A DNA stretch of 64,000 nucleotides from Methanobacteriota archaeon. GTDB taxonomy: Archaea; Thermoplasmatota; Poseidoniia; Poseidoniales; Thalassarchaeaceae. The DNA is taken from contig JAERST010000013.1 of NCBI GenBank assembly GCA_016845365.1, positions 140,714-204,713 of the forward strand, given 5' to 3'. Position 1 is the stretch's first letter. Each line of letters opens with the position of its first letter. Of this stretch, positions 42,608 to 51,374 are shown piece after piece. The notes under the pieces were generated by a model. That model made no database searches. It was not told the DNA's origin and saw only the letters and a program-made list of their open reading frames with translations. The translations under genes and the position numbers were made by a program.

Positions 42608-45040
42608 ATGCACCGCCGACGCAACGCGTTTATGAACGCCCCTCGCTCGGCGCTACTGCTGGTTTCAATCCTGCTTTTATCGAGCGCGGGCAATGCCGCG
42701 CTCGCCGCATCCAGCAAGGATGTGGACCTTGAGATTTCAATCGATATCAATGATCGAATCCTCATGTCCGACGAGTCCCTTCAAGCGGTATTCAGCTTAG
42801 CGGGCTTGTCGACGACAGACACCTACATCCTGTCGTGGAATCTTCGAGAAGGCAATACCAGTCAAGGCGCGTCATTGGCTTCGGATTCGTTCTACTTCCA
42901 GCCCTCTGGCTCCAGCCATTACGAAGCCATCGAGGTCTGGCATTTCTCGACCGATTCGCACCTTTACTTGCTCTCTGCCAGCCTCGAAAAGGCGGGCGAC
43001 CCATCGTCCTCGGTTAGCTCGTCGGAGAAATTCACCGTGATGCGAAATTCGCTGGCGCCCGATTGGGATGATATAATCGTGTTTGGGGATAGCCTATCCG
43101 ACACCGGTAGTGCCTATCGTGACTGGGGAACTCCCGAAAGTCCCCCGTACTTCGGCGGACGCTTCACCAACGGCAAAGTCTGGCTAGAGAGGGTGCATGA
43201 TTGGCTCGGGGTCCAGACGACATTTGCTCAAGGCTCGGACCCCGGGAATAACCGCGCCTACGGCGGGGCGACCTCTGAGAACGGCTACTATCTCTGGGTG
43301 ATTACCAATGTCGGTCGGCAAGTGGATGATTACACCGACACATTCGATATCGAGTCTGGCGAGGTCGTTGCACTGTGGGCGGGTGGCAACGATTTGCGCA
43401 ATGGCGTCGATGATGGGCAGGACGTGGTGGACAATATCGAGGAACACGCTGACCAATTGATTGCGGATGGGGCGGAGACGCTGATTCTGTTCGAGTTGCC
43501 TCCAATCGATAGGATACCAGAATTCCGTGATGATTCCGCCGAGGAGAAGGCTGAGAGGGCTGACCGAGTCGACGAATTCAACGTGGGAATCAATACTCTT
43601 GCTGGGAATCTAGAGTCTGAGCACGGGGTGACCGTTCACCTGATTCCTGTTTGGTCAGCCTTTGAGGAGGCCTATTGGAATCCAGATGCATTTGGCTTCG
43701 ATAATGTGACTCATTCCGCGTGTGAACACACTGGAATGACTTGCGATTCGGATGACCCGATTGACCCGGTACCGAATCGCTTCATTTTCTTCGACAATAA
43801 ACACCCAACGATGCCAGTTCACCGATTCATTGGCTTGCTGGTCGCAGAGGTGGTTGGCGAGTCGGATTACGACGGCGATGGACTCGCCGATGATGAGGAC
43901 CAGTGTGATGATACTCGGCCGGGAGAGGAGATCGATAGCGTCGGTTGTCCGCTCCCTGCCGATACCGATGGCGATGGCGTACTCGATGAGGATGATGCTT
44001 GCCCCAACACGCCGAGCGGTGAATCTGTGGATGCTTTGGGTTGTTCTGCTAGCCAGCGCGACTCTGATGGAGATGGGGTGAATGATGCGGATGACCAATG
44101 CCCGGGAACGGCTGCTGGCGCGAGCGTAGATTCGCAGGGCTGCGGCCCGATGCAACTCGATTACGACCTCGATGGAGTGGTCAATGGTCTGGACGAATGC
44201 GAGGGAACTGTGCCGGGTGCGGAGGTCGACGAGAATGGTTGTTCGGCATACCAACGCGACAGCGATTCGGATGGCGTGTACGATGCTTGGGACCTGTGCC
44301 CGGGCACTGCAGCCGGAGAGGAAGTTGATTCAGACGGCTGCGCTGCTTACCAGCGCGATACTGACGGGGACGGAGTCTTCGATGCCTTCGATGAATGCGC
44401 AGGAACCGACTCGGATGAGGAAGCCGACGAGTCCGGATGTGGTCCTAGCCAGAGGGATTCCGACGGCGATGGACTCGTCGACTCAGAGGATGAATGCCCA
44501 GACACGCCGTCGAACGAAGAGGCGGACCGTGACGGCTGCGGACCGAGTCAGCGAGATACTGATGGGGACGGGCTCAACGATTCTGCCGACCCCTGTCCAG
44601 AGACGACTGGTTCGGAAGGTGGCTGCCCCTCGGTAAGCGTCGAGTTGGAATTGCTCAACGAGATGACTGAGGCAGGCATGGCGCGTATCGCCATGACTCT
44701 CACTTGCGAGGGTGGCTGCAAAGCCCAAGTTACCGTCGATGGGGCCGAGTATGGCCGATTGGCTGAAGGAACTCATCTGCTGATGGTCAATGTTGACGAC
44801 GGACAGACGATCGTGGTGAATGCCTCGTTCGGCACCTCGTTCCAAATCGGAGAACTGACCATCGAATTTGCACAGCCGACCCCTGAGCCAGAACCTGAAC
44901 CTGAACCCGAGCCTACGCCCGAACCTCAGCCAAAGGATGAGGGCGAAATATCGCCAATTCTGGTCGCGGCGGCTGGTATAGCGGCTCTCGCCATTCTCGC
45001 TGCGTTCGTCGTGATTGGTAAGCGCCCCCGGAAGAAGTGA
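42608..45040 (+). CDS. Surface SGNH/GDSL hydrolase with thrombospondin-3-like repeats and C-terminal anchor
   Basis: The 810-residue secreted protein begins with a signal peptide (SALLLVSILLLSSAGNAALA). A beta-rich domain leads to an SGNH lipase/esterase. Block I is IIVFGDSLSDTGSAYRDWG with Ser near residue 162, block III is LWAGGNDLRNG, and block V is FFDNKHPTMPVHRFIGLL. Residues about 417-675 are calcium-binding TSP3-like repeats (DSDGDGVNDADDQCPGTAAG and kin). A beta domain, a PEPEPEPEPTPEPQP spacer and a C-terminal helix (ISPILVAAAGIAALAILAAF) with a basic end then anchor it in the membrane. ATG at 42632, 27 nt after a weak AT box, is an equally good start. Confidence 0.88.
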   Translation: MHRRRNAFMNAPRSALLLVSILLLSSAGNAALAASSKDVDLEISIDINDRILMSDESLQAVFSLAGLSTTDTYILSWNLREGNTSQGASLASDSFYFQPSGSSHYEAIEVWHFSTDSHLYLLSASLEKAGDPSSSVSSSEKFTVMRNSLAPDWDDIIVFGDSLSDTGSAYRDWGTPESPPYFGGRFTNGKVWLERVHDWLGVQTTFAQGSDPGNNRAYGGATSENGYYLWVITNVGRQVDDYTDTFDIESGEVVALWAGGNDLRNGVDDGQDVVDNIEEHADQLIADGAETLILFELPPIDRIPEFRDDSAEEKAERADRVDEFNVGINTLAGNLESEHGVTVHLIPVWSAFEEAYWNPDAFGFDNVTHSACEHTGMTCDSDDPIDPVPNRFIFFDNKHPTMPVHRFIGLLVAEVVGESDYDGDGLADDEDQCDDTRPGEEIDSVGCPLPADTDGDGVLDEDDACPNTPSGESVDALGCSASQRDSDGDGVNDADDQCPGTAAGASVDSQGCGPMQLDYDLDGVVNGLDECEGTVPGAEVDENGCSAYQRDSDSDGVYDAWDLCPGTAAGEEVDSDGCAAYQRDTDGDGVFDAFDECAGTDSDEEADESGCGPSQRDSDGDGLVDSEDECPDTPSNEEADRDGCGPSQRDTDGDGLNDSADPCPETTGSEGGCPSVSVELELLNEMTEAGMARIAMTLTCEGGCKAQVTVDGAEYGRLAEGTHLLMVNVDDGQTIVVNASFGTSFQIGELTIEFAQPTPEPEPEPEPEPTPEPQPKDEGEISPILVAAAGIAALAILAAFVVIGKRPRKK

Positions 45041-45044
45041 CAGC

Positions 45045-45063
45045 CCTCGGACAGAAACCGAGG
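45045..45063. terminator. Hairpin after the SGNH surface protein
   Basis: CCTCGG and CCGAGG form a perfect 6-bp stem with a 7-nt loop, 4 nt after the stop codon, in the gap before a convergent gene. Confidence 0.4.
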
Positions 45064-45098
45064 CAGCAGGCCGAACCCACTCGAGGTGTGTTCAAAAC

Positions 45099-45526
45099 TC
45101 ACTCTTGCAATAATCGGTGGCCGCGTTGGTAACCCTTCTTGCCCACCTTCATGTTGACAGTTCCCAACTCAATCTCATTGTTGATCGCAGCCTCACGAAT
45201 CCTGCCCTTTACTCGAACTCGCAGCTCAGAATCCTCGATCAAATGTCGTGGCTCAAGCGTGAATTTGTGGGTTTGCGCTCCACCTGGAAGGACGTGTCCC
45301 ATGCGAATACAATCCCCTCCGCGGGCTGAGAAATCTGAGGAATCATAGCGCACGCACATCTTGATTCCCTCAATCGGCTCGTCAGAATTATTCTCTATAC
45401 GAGCTTCAACCAGTAGTTTCCCTCGGTCTTTTGTAACGTCTGCAGCGATTTCGATGTCTTCGTCGATGTCATGGCCTCCTTTCGGTGTGCCAGAGAAGGG
45501 GTGGCGAATAGAGGTTTGCCGAACAT
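45099..45526 (-). pseudogene. Small protein gene with apparent frameshift
   Basis: The frame ending at 45099 encodes a well-ordered beta-type protein. It includes IEIAADVTKDRGKLLVEARI, NNSDEPIEGIKMCVRYDSS and HLIEDSELRVRVKGRIREAA. Its first ATG is at 45359, but the same frame continues upstream with good protein-like sequence (HPFSGTPKGGHDIDEDIEI) and no start codon. In the neighbouring frame an ATG at 45526 begins MFGKPLFATPSL. One extra G in the G-run at 45498-45501 would join the two into a 140-residue protein starting MFGKPLFATPFSGTP. This may be a sequencing or assembly error, a true frameshift mutation or a slippage site. Function unknown. Confidence 0.5.
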
Positions 45527-45597
45527 GTCAGGAATCTGATTCCCGGATTCAGTAAGCGGGAGCATTCATCTCACATCACTACAACCGGCCACTAACC

Positions 45598-46110
45598 ATG
45601 TCACTGCCCCGCCGCGCCATGGAACAGATGGGCTTCGCAGTCTGTTGCTTGGCTTGTGATGCTCCGGACATTCCCGGAACCGACCGTTGTCGCGGTTGTA
45701 TCGATTCGCATGCGCGGGCCCGGGACAAACTAACCAGTGGGCCCGCGAGCAGCAAAGCCGAGCGGCTCGCGCGTGAACACGTAACCATGCTCGCCGAGCC
45801 AGGCAAGCATATCGACGATAACGAGCATGGCGAGTTTATGCTCGCATATCAGCGATTGATCGATGCCCACCAAGGCGTCGAAGAAGTGGTCACCATGGAA
45901 CAGGTTGAGGCGAGGTTTGCGAAACAGCGGGAGAAGAAGGACCGCTCTCTTATTCGCGAGGTCGCTAATCAGAATCCCTGGGCAAATCGCGCCCCAGATT
46001 CAGAGGAACGAGCCCAGATGTTGGAGATGTTCGGTGGCGAAGCGCCGCCGGAAGTGCCGAGTTGGGACGATTTGATGGAAGAGGTTGGCGAACTTCTCGA
46101 TGAGGATTGA
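45598..46110 (+). CDS. Zinc-ribbon protein with charged helical tail, unknown function
   Basis: The 170-residue protein has a zinc ribbon near its N-terminus (VCCLACDAPDIPGTDRCRGC, two CxxC knuckles), followed by charged helices such as VTMEQVEARFAKQREKKDRS. An acidic C-terminus ends EEVGELLDED. No membrane span is visible. The ATG at 45598 is the first in frame. It lies 44 nt before the M50 peptidase gene on the same strand. No named family was recognised. Confidence 0.65.
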   Translation: MSLPRRAMEQMGFAVCCLACDAPDIPGTDRCRGCIDSHARARDKLTSGPASSKAERLAREHVTMLAEPGKHIDDNEHGEFMLAYQRLIDAHQGVEEVVTMEQVEARFAKQREKKDRSLIREVANQNPWANRAPDSEERAQMLEMFGGEAPPEVPSWDDLMEEVGELLDED

Positions 46111-46154
46111 CGACTACGAGCCTTCAAACGAGGCGCGAGTGAGGGGTGATTCAG

Positions 46155-46994
46155 ATGTCAGGGGAGAGAGACCCACGCGCCTCGCGCTTGGAAGACGACC
46201 CGTTCGAGCGAACTCGTGGCCCCAGCAGTCATTCTCGCGCACGTGACGATGGCAATTGGCGCCAACCTCACGTGCGAGTTGTATTTGCCAATCAGGGAGG
46301 TGCCGGACAACCATTTTTCCGAGTCTTCGGTGAAGAACCTCAACCACGCCAAGTCTACATCCACAAAGGCTCGATTTGGCATTTCTCAAAGACAGAAATT
46401 GAGCACCTAACCCAAGCGACGCTCGCCTTCACACTCGCACTCGCTTTCATGTCAACTGGTGGGATAATCGGGGCACTGAGCGCCCCCTCTGTCTTTGTTG
46501 TTGGCGGTTTGATCTATTTCCTTTCACTTGCCCCGGCATTCTTACTTCACGAAATCGCCCACAAAGTGGTGGCTAGACATTATGGTTGTTGGGCGGAATT
46601 TCGAGCCTCGCCGGGCGGCCTGAGATTTGGTGTGATTCTTGCCGCCCTGCTCGGAATCGTCTTCATGGCCCCCGGAGCGGTGATGGTGATGGGAAACACC
46701 TCAAAATCACAATTCGGAAAAATCGCCCTCGCCGGCCCTGTGACTAATGTCACACTTTGGCTTCTGGGCTTGGCTGCTATTCTTGCAGGGATATCTTCGG
46801 TGCCGTATCTCCACCTCATCGCCACGCCTTGGATGTGGGGCAATGCCGTTCTTGGCACCTTCAATATGCTACCATTCGGCCCACTTGACGGCAGGAAAAT
46901 CAAGACCTGGTCAAATCCGATCTTCTACATCTGGATGACGATTTGTGCCAGTTTAATCTGGTTCAATTTAGAGCACCTACCGTCATTGATGTAA
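46155..46994 (+). CDS. M50-family membrane metalloprotease
   Basis: Intramembrane zinc protease of the site-2 protease type. The 279-residue protein has a polar N-terminal region of about 85 residues. Membrane helices follow that contain the zinc motif PAFLLHEIAHKVVARHYG (HExxH) near residue 140 and the third-ligand motif GTFNMLPFGPLDGRKIKTW (NxxPxxPLDG) near residue 245. No PDZ domain is present. Such proteases release membrane-bound regulators or clear signal peptides. The start is ATG 46155 or GTG 46146. Confidence 0.88.
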   Translation: MSGERDPRASRLEDDPFERTRGPSSHSRARDDGNWRQPHVRVVFANQGGAGQPFFRVFGEEPQPRQVYIHKGSIWHFSKTEIEHLTQATLAFTLALAFMSTGGIIGALSAPSVFVVGGLIYFLSLAPAFLLHEIAHKVVARHYGCWAEFRASPGGLRFGVILAALLGIVFMAPGAVMVMGNTSKSQFGKIALAGPVTNVTLWLLGLAAILAGISSVPYLHLIATPWMWGNAVLGTFNMLPFGPLDGRKIKTWSNPIFYIWMTICASLIWFNLEHLPSLM

Positions 46995-47147
46995 GGTGCA
47001 CCGCGCGTTGATGAATTGACAGTTTGAAAACCAACGACTGATGAAGGCAGGAGGCCGCGCGATGCGGCACTACATATGCCTCGTATGCCTTGAAGGTTGA
47101 CCCGGCACGAGGTCAAATTCTCCGGTCGCCCCATCCGGTCGCCGCAC

Positions 47148-48866
47148 TCACAAATACGCGTTGAGAACGGGCTTCTCATCACAGTGGAAGAAGGTAAGCA
47201 GAGCCCACCAAGTGATCATATCGAGGCTATTGACGAGATTGGCGACACCGGTGTTTTCTTCGCCGTAATCCTTGCCGGTGGTATCCATCCACTCCTCCAT
47301 CTCTTCGAGGGTGTCGCAAGTCTGGTGATAGCACCAATACCCATCGACCAAGCCTCCGAAACCAACGGTAACAGTCCCGAGATTATCTTGGAAGCTGGCG
47401 TGGTCGCTACGAGCAGTCGTATCTTCGTAAACGATGATTTCAGGCCTATCCATATCTAACCAAACCGAAGTCTTCCAAGTATCAGCGCTGTAATTTACTC
47501 CGACCAGCGTTCCCATTTGTTCCTCAAGTCCCAATGCGTCCGAGCCAATCCAATTCGACAATCCGACCATACCCGGCTGGTTGATCACATCGTGGTCTTG
47601 GCTCGGACCGATGTAGACCCGCATTGGCCAAACCTCGGAATCCTTCGGATATCCATCCTCGTCCAATTGAGGCTCAGGGTCGCCGTGCGGCGCACCACCG
47701 CCGCCCGGCCAATTGACTCCAGCCATGTCGAGATTGATGTAATTCGTGACGGTAACATCGGGATTATCCTCGCCGACATAATACTCAGTCCAGTAATTTG
47801 AGCCACGCTTTCCGCCTTCTTCGCCGGACCAGAGACAGAAGACCATCGTCCGGCGACTCTCGAAGTCAGCGAGAACCCGCGCCGTCTCAAGCACCATCGA
47901 AGTTCCAGCAGTATTGTCGTAGGCGCCGACGCGGGTGCCATAGGAGCGTGAACCTGTAACGTGAGGGTCGAGAAGAACGGCATTTGCAGGTGGAGCGATA
48001 TCGAAGTGAGCGCCGAAAACCAACCACTCATTGATGGCTTCACTACCCCATTTGTAAGCGCAGATATTGTACGCCTCAGGATTCTGAACCCGGAAAATAT
48101 CGGTGAATTCGTAGCGGTGCTGCTTAACCTCCAAACCGAAGGAAGTCAACTCCTGAATGAGGTACTGCGCCGCATCTTCGTAAGCTGGATTGCCTTGCCC
48201 CGCCCATCGATCCCAGTATCCTTGCCGGCCATCGACATCCAAAGAAATCGCCGGGTTGGTAATTTCGTCGAGCCGATCGTAAACGGTTTTTCCATGCAGC
48301 AATCCAGTCGAGTGGGCACCGCCTTCGTCTATTCCGACGTCCATCGAACGCTGAATCATCACCGTCTTTATTCCGACAGGGCCACCTGTGTCTTGGCTGG
48401 CGTTGACGGTGTCCCATGTCGAGTTGACTCCGCTTGGAATTCTGACAATCGAATCCACCACATTGCCGCTTGAGCCACCCCGGGCCAACCAAGTTGCCCA
48501 AGACTCCTCCTGGTCACGGATGGGCCAATTCTCTCGTCCTGATTCTCCTACCATGAAGAGCATAGAATCGGTTCGAGGCGGCGTCAGTAAGGTGATGGTT
48601 TCACTGTCTCCTTTTGCTAGGTCGATGACCGTTGAGTTCTGCACAAACATCGTTGCAGGGTCCTTCAAGAGATACGGAATGAAGACCGACATCGCCGCCT
48701 CGGCCTCAAAGGTATAATCGACAAAAAAGCCAGCAGAATCGCTCGCCGCGGTTACTTCGAGGTCTTGCGGGCCGGGAGCGCCATCACCTCCTCCGAAGCA
48801 GCCGCTGAGCGGGGTCAGGAGCATCAGCAAGACCATCGAGAAAGCCGCTGACTCGCGCGAGCGCAT
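47148..48866 (-). CDS. Secreted M28-family metallopeptidase lipoprotein
   Basis: The 572-residue protein starts with a lipoprotein signal ending LLTPLSGCFGGG. The C-terminal half is a di-zinc aminopeptidase domain. Its zinc ligands sit in LVFGAHFDIAPP, RVGAYDNTAGTSMVLE, FCLWSGEEGGKRGS, YINLDMAGVNWP and WCYHQTCDTLEEM. A beta-rich N-terminal half may bind substrate. An upstream extension to 48989 lacks a signal and crosses a hairpin, so the ATG at 48866 is chosen. The likely role is peptide hydrolysis at the cell surface for nutrition. Confidence 0.9.
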   Translation of the reverse strand: MRSRESAAFSMVLLMLLTPLSGCFGGGDGAPGPQDLEVTAASDSAGFFVDYTFEAEAAMSVFIPYLLKDPATMFVQNSTVIDLAKGDSETITLLTPPRTDSMLFMVGESGRENWPIRDQEESWATWLARGGSSGNVVDSIVRIPSGVNSTWDTVNASQDTGGPVGIKTVMIQRSMDVGIDEGGAHSTGLLHGKTVYDRLDEITNPAISLDVDGRQGYWDRWAGQGNPAYEDAAQYLIQELTSFGLEVKQHRYEFTDIFRVQNPEAYNICAYKWGSEAINEWLVFGAHFDIAPPANAVLLDPHVTGSRSYGTRVGAYDNTAGTSMVLETARVLADFESRRTMVFCLWSGEEGGKRGSNYWTEYYVGEDNPDVTVTNYINLDMAGVNWPGGGGAPHGDPEPQLDEDGYPKDSEVWPMRVYIGPSQDHDVINQPGMVGLSNWIGSDALGLEEQMGTLVGVNYSADTWKTSVWLDMDRPEIIVYEDTTARSDHASFQDNLGTVTVGFGGLVDGYWCYHQTCDTLEEMEEWMDTTGKDYGEENTGVANLVNSLDMITWWALLTFFHCDEKPVLNAYL

Positions 48867-48869
48867 GTG

Positions 48870-48890
48870 CAACGGACCGCAGGTCCGTTG
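48870..48890. promoter_or_regulatory. Perfect hairpin 3 nt before the M28 start codon
   Basis: CAACGGACC and GGTCCGTTG form a 9-bp stem with a 3-nt loop. It lies between the stop of the upstream gene (48904) and the ATG at 48866. It may end the upstream message or cover the initiation site of the peptidase. Confidence 0.5.
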
Positions 48891-48903
48891 TTGAAGCCGC
48901 CGC

Positions 48904-49506
48904 TCAATTGGAAGGCGGCAGTTGATTCTGATCCGAGCCAGGAATCTGCATTGTGTGCGAGGGCTGAGAGGGCTTGGCTGTGATTGCAATAATGCCGCCG
49001 ATTATGAGAAAAAGAATCCCGCAACAAACCCCTCCCGATGCGATGAGAGCGGTGAATGCTCCAGAAAAGAAGCCCCCAATATCGCCGCCTGAGACGCCAG
49101 ATTGTGTGACGATGATTTCCGCTCCCGTTGCATTGACGATGAAGGTGTCAGCGCCGTTGATGACCCATCCGAGGAAGGTACGGTCGTCAGAATCCATCTC
49201 GTCAGATTGACAATCTGGAATGAAGAGGTCCTCGCCCGAACTGGAGTTGGTAATTCCAATATCTTCTGATACAACATCACAATCCACAGTCTCGTTTGAG
49301 CCAACTGCGTAGACTGAGAAGGAGTACAGCGCCCCTTCGCTGATGAATGAACCACCTTCAGTTCCTTGGTAAACAACCTCGTCGGTTGAGATATCGACAT
49401 CACCTACAGAACTGCCAATCTGGGCTCCGCCCGCTATCATCATCAATAGACTGAGGACGGTAATTACAGCGCCGATTCCCAAGGTTACTTTTGCTCCTGC
49501 GTTCAT
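48904..49506 (-). CDS. Two-TM protein with extracellular beta domain, unknown function
   Basis: The 200-residue protein has an N-terminal helix (VTLGIGAVITVLSLLMMIAG), an external domain of about 110 residues with Asp/Ser/Gly-rich strands and Cys residues (VDCDVVSEDIG, FIPDCQSDE), and a C-terminal helix (GGVCCGILFLIIGGIIAIT) followed by a polar tail. The start is firm because AAGGAGGTGA, a full anti-16S match, lies just upstream. It probably shares a transcript with the M28 peptidase. The family is not recognised. Confidence 0.7.
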   Translation of the reverse strand: MNAGAKVTLGIGAVITVLSLLMMIAGGAQIGSSVGDVDISTDEVVYQGTEGGSFISEGALYSFSVYAVGSNETVDCDVVSEDIGITNSSSGEDLFIPDCQSDEMDSDDRTFLGWVINGADTFIVNATGAEIIVTQSGVSGGDIGGFFSGAFTALIASGGVCCGILFLIIGGIIAITAKPSQPSHTMQIPGSDQNQLPPSN

Positions 49507-49510
49507 GATT

Positions 49511-49520
49511 TCACCTCCTT
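49511..49520 (-). promoter_or_regulatory. Extended Shine-Dalgarno
   Basis: AAGGAGGTGA on the minus strand, with its core 7 nt before the ATG at 49506. It is the longest such match in the window. Confidence 0.75.
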
Positions 49521-49527
49521 GCTCGAA

Positions 49528-50382
49528 TCAAGCGTTGAATACTGACAGACAGGTTAGCGAGCCATCAGCTTGCATTATCGCATTCATATCGACGCTGGTG
49601 ATGCTGAATCCCTCGTCGAGCATGGTCTGACGAAGCACTGGGAATCCTGCCGCGATGATGGCTCGGTCGCCGCTATAGCCGATGGTATTCGCGGCGTAAC
49701 TCTCCTCGTTTGGAATCCAGATTACATCCTCTGCGAGAGGTTCGATTTGTGACGGAGTAAGGTGCCCTTCCGCGGCGATGATGAGGCCTGGACGAGGTGA
49801 AGAGCAAACGGTTGTCAGATGAAGAGTCGAAGTTGGAATATCGATTAATTCAACGTCGAAATCATCCGCACGAACGTGTTCAGCGAGAAGCTCTGCTCCG
49901 GCACGGTTAGTTCGTGTCGAGAGCCCGATGAGGTAGCGGTCATCGAAGAAAATCACATCGCCGCCGTCGAGAGTAGCTCCCTCTGGCATTTGCACGACTT
50001 CGGCATTTTCTCCGAGGTGCTCGGCAACATCTCGCTGCTCCCCCTCTCGGGAAGGGTGACCCATATTCGGGATGATGACTTTCCCGTCGACCATGACTGC
50101 AGTGTCCTCGACAAAACAGCAGTCAGGATGATCGTCCAAACCCGGTAGAACCGTGACTTCGGTACCGTGGGCCCGCAGTGCTGTGACGTAAGCGTCGTGT
50201 GAGCCCTGAGCGGCGATCGGGTCTGGCCGTTTTGTACCGAAGAATTTGGCAACGGCCTCGTCAAAATTCGACGAGATGCGACGGACGACGGCCGCTTGGC
50301 GGCTGCGGTCGTATGCACCAGGCATGAGCAGCCGTCCGACCCCCTCTTCATAATCATTCGGAATCCGGATGCGGATTTCCAT
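49528..50382 (-). CDS. Dimethylarginine dimethylaminohydrolase-like amidinohydrolase
   Basis: The 284-residue pentein-fold enzyme of the guanidino-modifying superfamily has the substrate-binding segment HPDCCFVEDTAVMVDGK, GATLDGGDVIFFDDRYLIGL, the catalytic His in STLHLTTVCSS and the C-terminal Cys in DGSLTCLSVFNA. These match DDAH, which cleaves methylated arginine to citrulline and dimethylamine. Arginine deiminase or an amidinotransferase would be longer. The ATG at 50382 is preferred; an open frame reaches 50463. A related guanidino substrate is possible. Confidence 0.85.
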   Translation of the reverse strand: MEIRIRIPNDYEEGVGRLLMPGAYDRSRQAAVVRRISSNFDEAVAKFFGTKRPDPIAAQGSHDAYVTALRAHGTEVTVLPGLDDHPDCCFVEDTAVMVDGKVIIPNMGHPSREGEQRDVAEHLGENAEVVQMPEGATLDGGDVIFFDDRYLIGLSTRTNRAGAELLAEHVRADDFDVELIDIPTSTLHLTTVCSSPRPGLIIAAEGHLTPSQIEPLAEDVIWIPNEESYAANTIGYSGDRAIIAAGFPVLRQTMLDEGFSITSVDMNAIMQADGSLTCLSVFNA

Positions 50383-50493
50383 AATCGGGAGGTGCCACAG
50401 TTGGTGCAGACGGCACACCAAGTTCTGAGGCAGGCCTGAAAGGAGGCTAACGACCCATCTCATTCAAGGACGGTCGAGGCTGGAGACAGCGGC

Positions 50494-50916
50494 ATGAGCA
50501 CATTGGTCGACAGCCTCGATGAAGAGGGAAATCGCCTCAGTCCGGTGCTCAATGATGGGATGAAGAATTACCTAATCGACATAGATGGAACTGTCGGCGA
50601 AGATATCCCGAATGAGGAACCGGAGAGGATGGCGGCCGCGGAAGCTTATCCGGACGCGGTCGAGACGATCAATCGCTGGTTTTCTGAAGGGCATCACATC
50701 TGTTTTTTCACCGCGAGGACCGAAGAACACCGTGAAGTGACTGAGCGTTGGTTGGTCGAAAAGGGCTTTCAGTACCACACTTTGCTGATGGGCAAACCCC
50801 GTGGTGGCAATTACCATTGGATAGACAATCACGTCGTTCGCGCAACACGGTACACCTCCCGCTTCACCGACCTTGTCAAGCGCCAGGTTGAGATCGAGGT
50901 CTTCGACGATGAGTAA
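50494..50916 (+). CDS. HAD-like phosphatase
   Basis: The 140-residue protein has the HAD motif I KNYLIDIDGTVGED near residue 27 (DxDGT), motif II FFTARTEEHREV and the region LLMGKPRGGNYHWIDNHVVR with a Lys and a late Asp. It lacks a cap domain, so it resembles short polynucleotide-kinase-phosphatase-like or C0-type HAD phosphatases. Substrate unknown. The ATG at 50494 or an internal ATG at 50560 may be used. It is divergent from the DDAH-like gene. Confidence 0.75.
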   Translation: MSTLVDSLDEEGNRLSPVLNDGMKNYLIDIDGTVGEDIPNEEPERMAAAEAYPDAVETINRWFSEGHHICFFTARTEEHREVTERWLVEKGFQYHTLLMGKPRGGNYHWIDNHVVRATRYTSRFTDLVKRQVEIEVFDDE

Positions 50917-50941
50917 AGATTTCATCGGCTAAATCGTCGTC

Positions 50942-51298
50942 TCAATTGATGTCGCCGAAGGATTGTGCGGCCCAAATACCGATTCCGTAGGCGGCAATAG
51001 TGGCAAGGATTCCAACCGCCATCGAGACCTCGAAAGTATAGCCTCGTCTGAGCATTTGAGGTAGAATTGCGAATAGCACCAAAGATGGGAAGACGAGCCA
51101 GAGAATGCCTTCGGCGAAGTCCGCGACTTGCGCCGTATCCTTCGTATCTTGATACAATACAGACATCGCCATGATGCTCGTTAACGGCAGCGAGACGACT
51201 AACGCACCGAACGCTGCCGATTTCTTTGCAATCTCACTAGCGGAAACAATCACCGCACCGCTGAACAGACCTTTTGCGACCAACTCAAACCAAGTCAT
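50942..51298 (-). CDS. DUF3147-like membrane protein
   Basis: The 118-residue protein has four membrane helices. The conserved first part FELVAKGLFSGAVIVSASEI and ALVVSLPLTSIMAMSVLYQD, with a Pro-rich turn, match the DUF3147 family of unknown function. Start at ATG 51298; a longer frame to 51322 exists. It stands alone between convergent and divergent neighbours. Confidence 0.7.
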   Translation of the reverse strand: MTWFELVAKGLFSGAVIVSASEIAKKSAAFGALVVSLPLTSIMAMSVLYQDTKDTAQVADFAEGILWLVFPSLVLFAILPQMLRRGYTFEVSMAVGILATIAAYGIGIWAAQSFGDIN

Positions 51299-51374
51299 AC
51301 CCCGCGATGAGCGCTGCCGCACTCAAGCCTACCGATTCGATTCATTGATGCCCAGAGAGTGATACGAGCCTGCT

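Noticed and set aside
47076..47147. Short direct repeat CCGGTCGCC twice before the M28 stop side
   Set aside because: Two copies of 9 nt with 4-nt spacing in GC-rich spacer are too few to call a repeat array or CRISPR.
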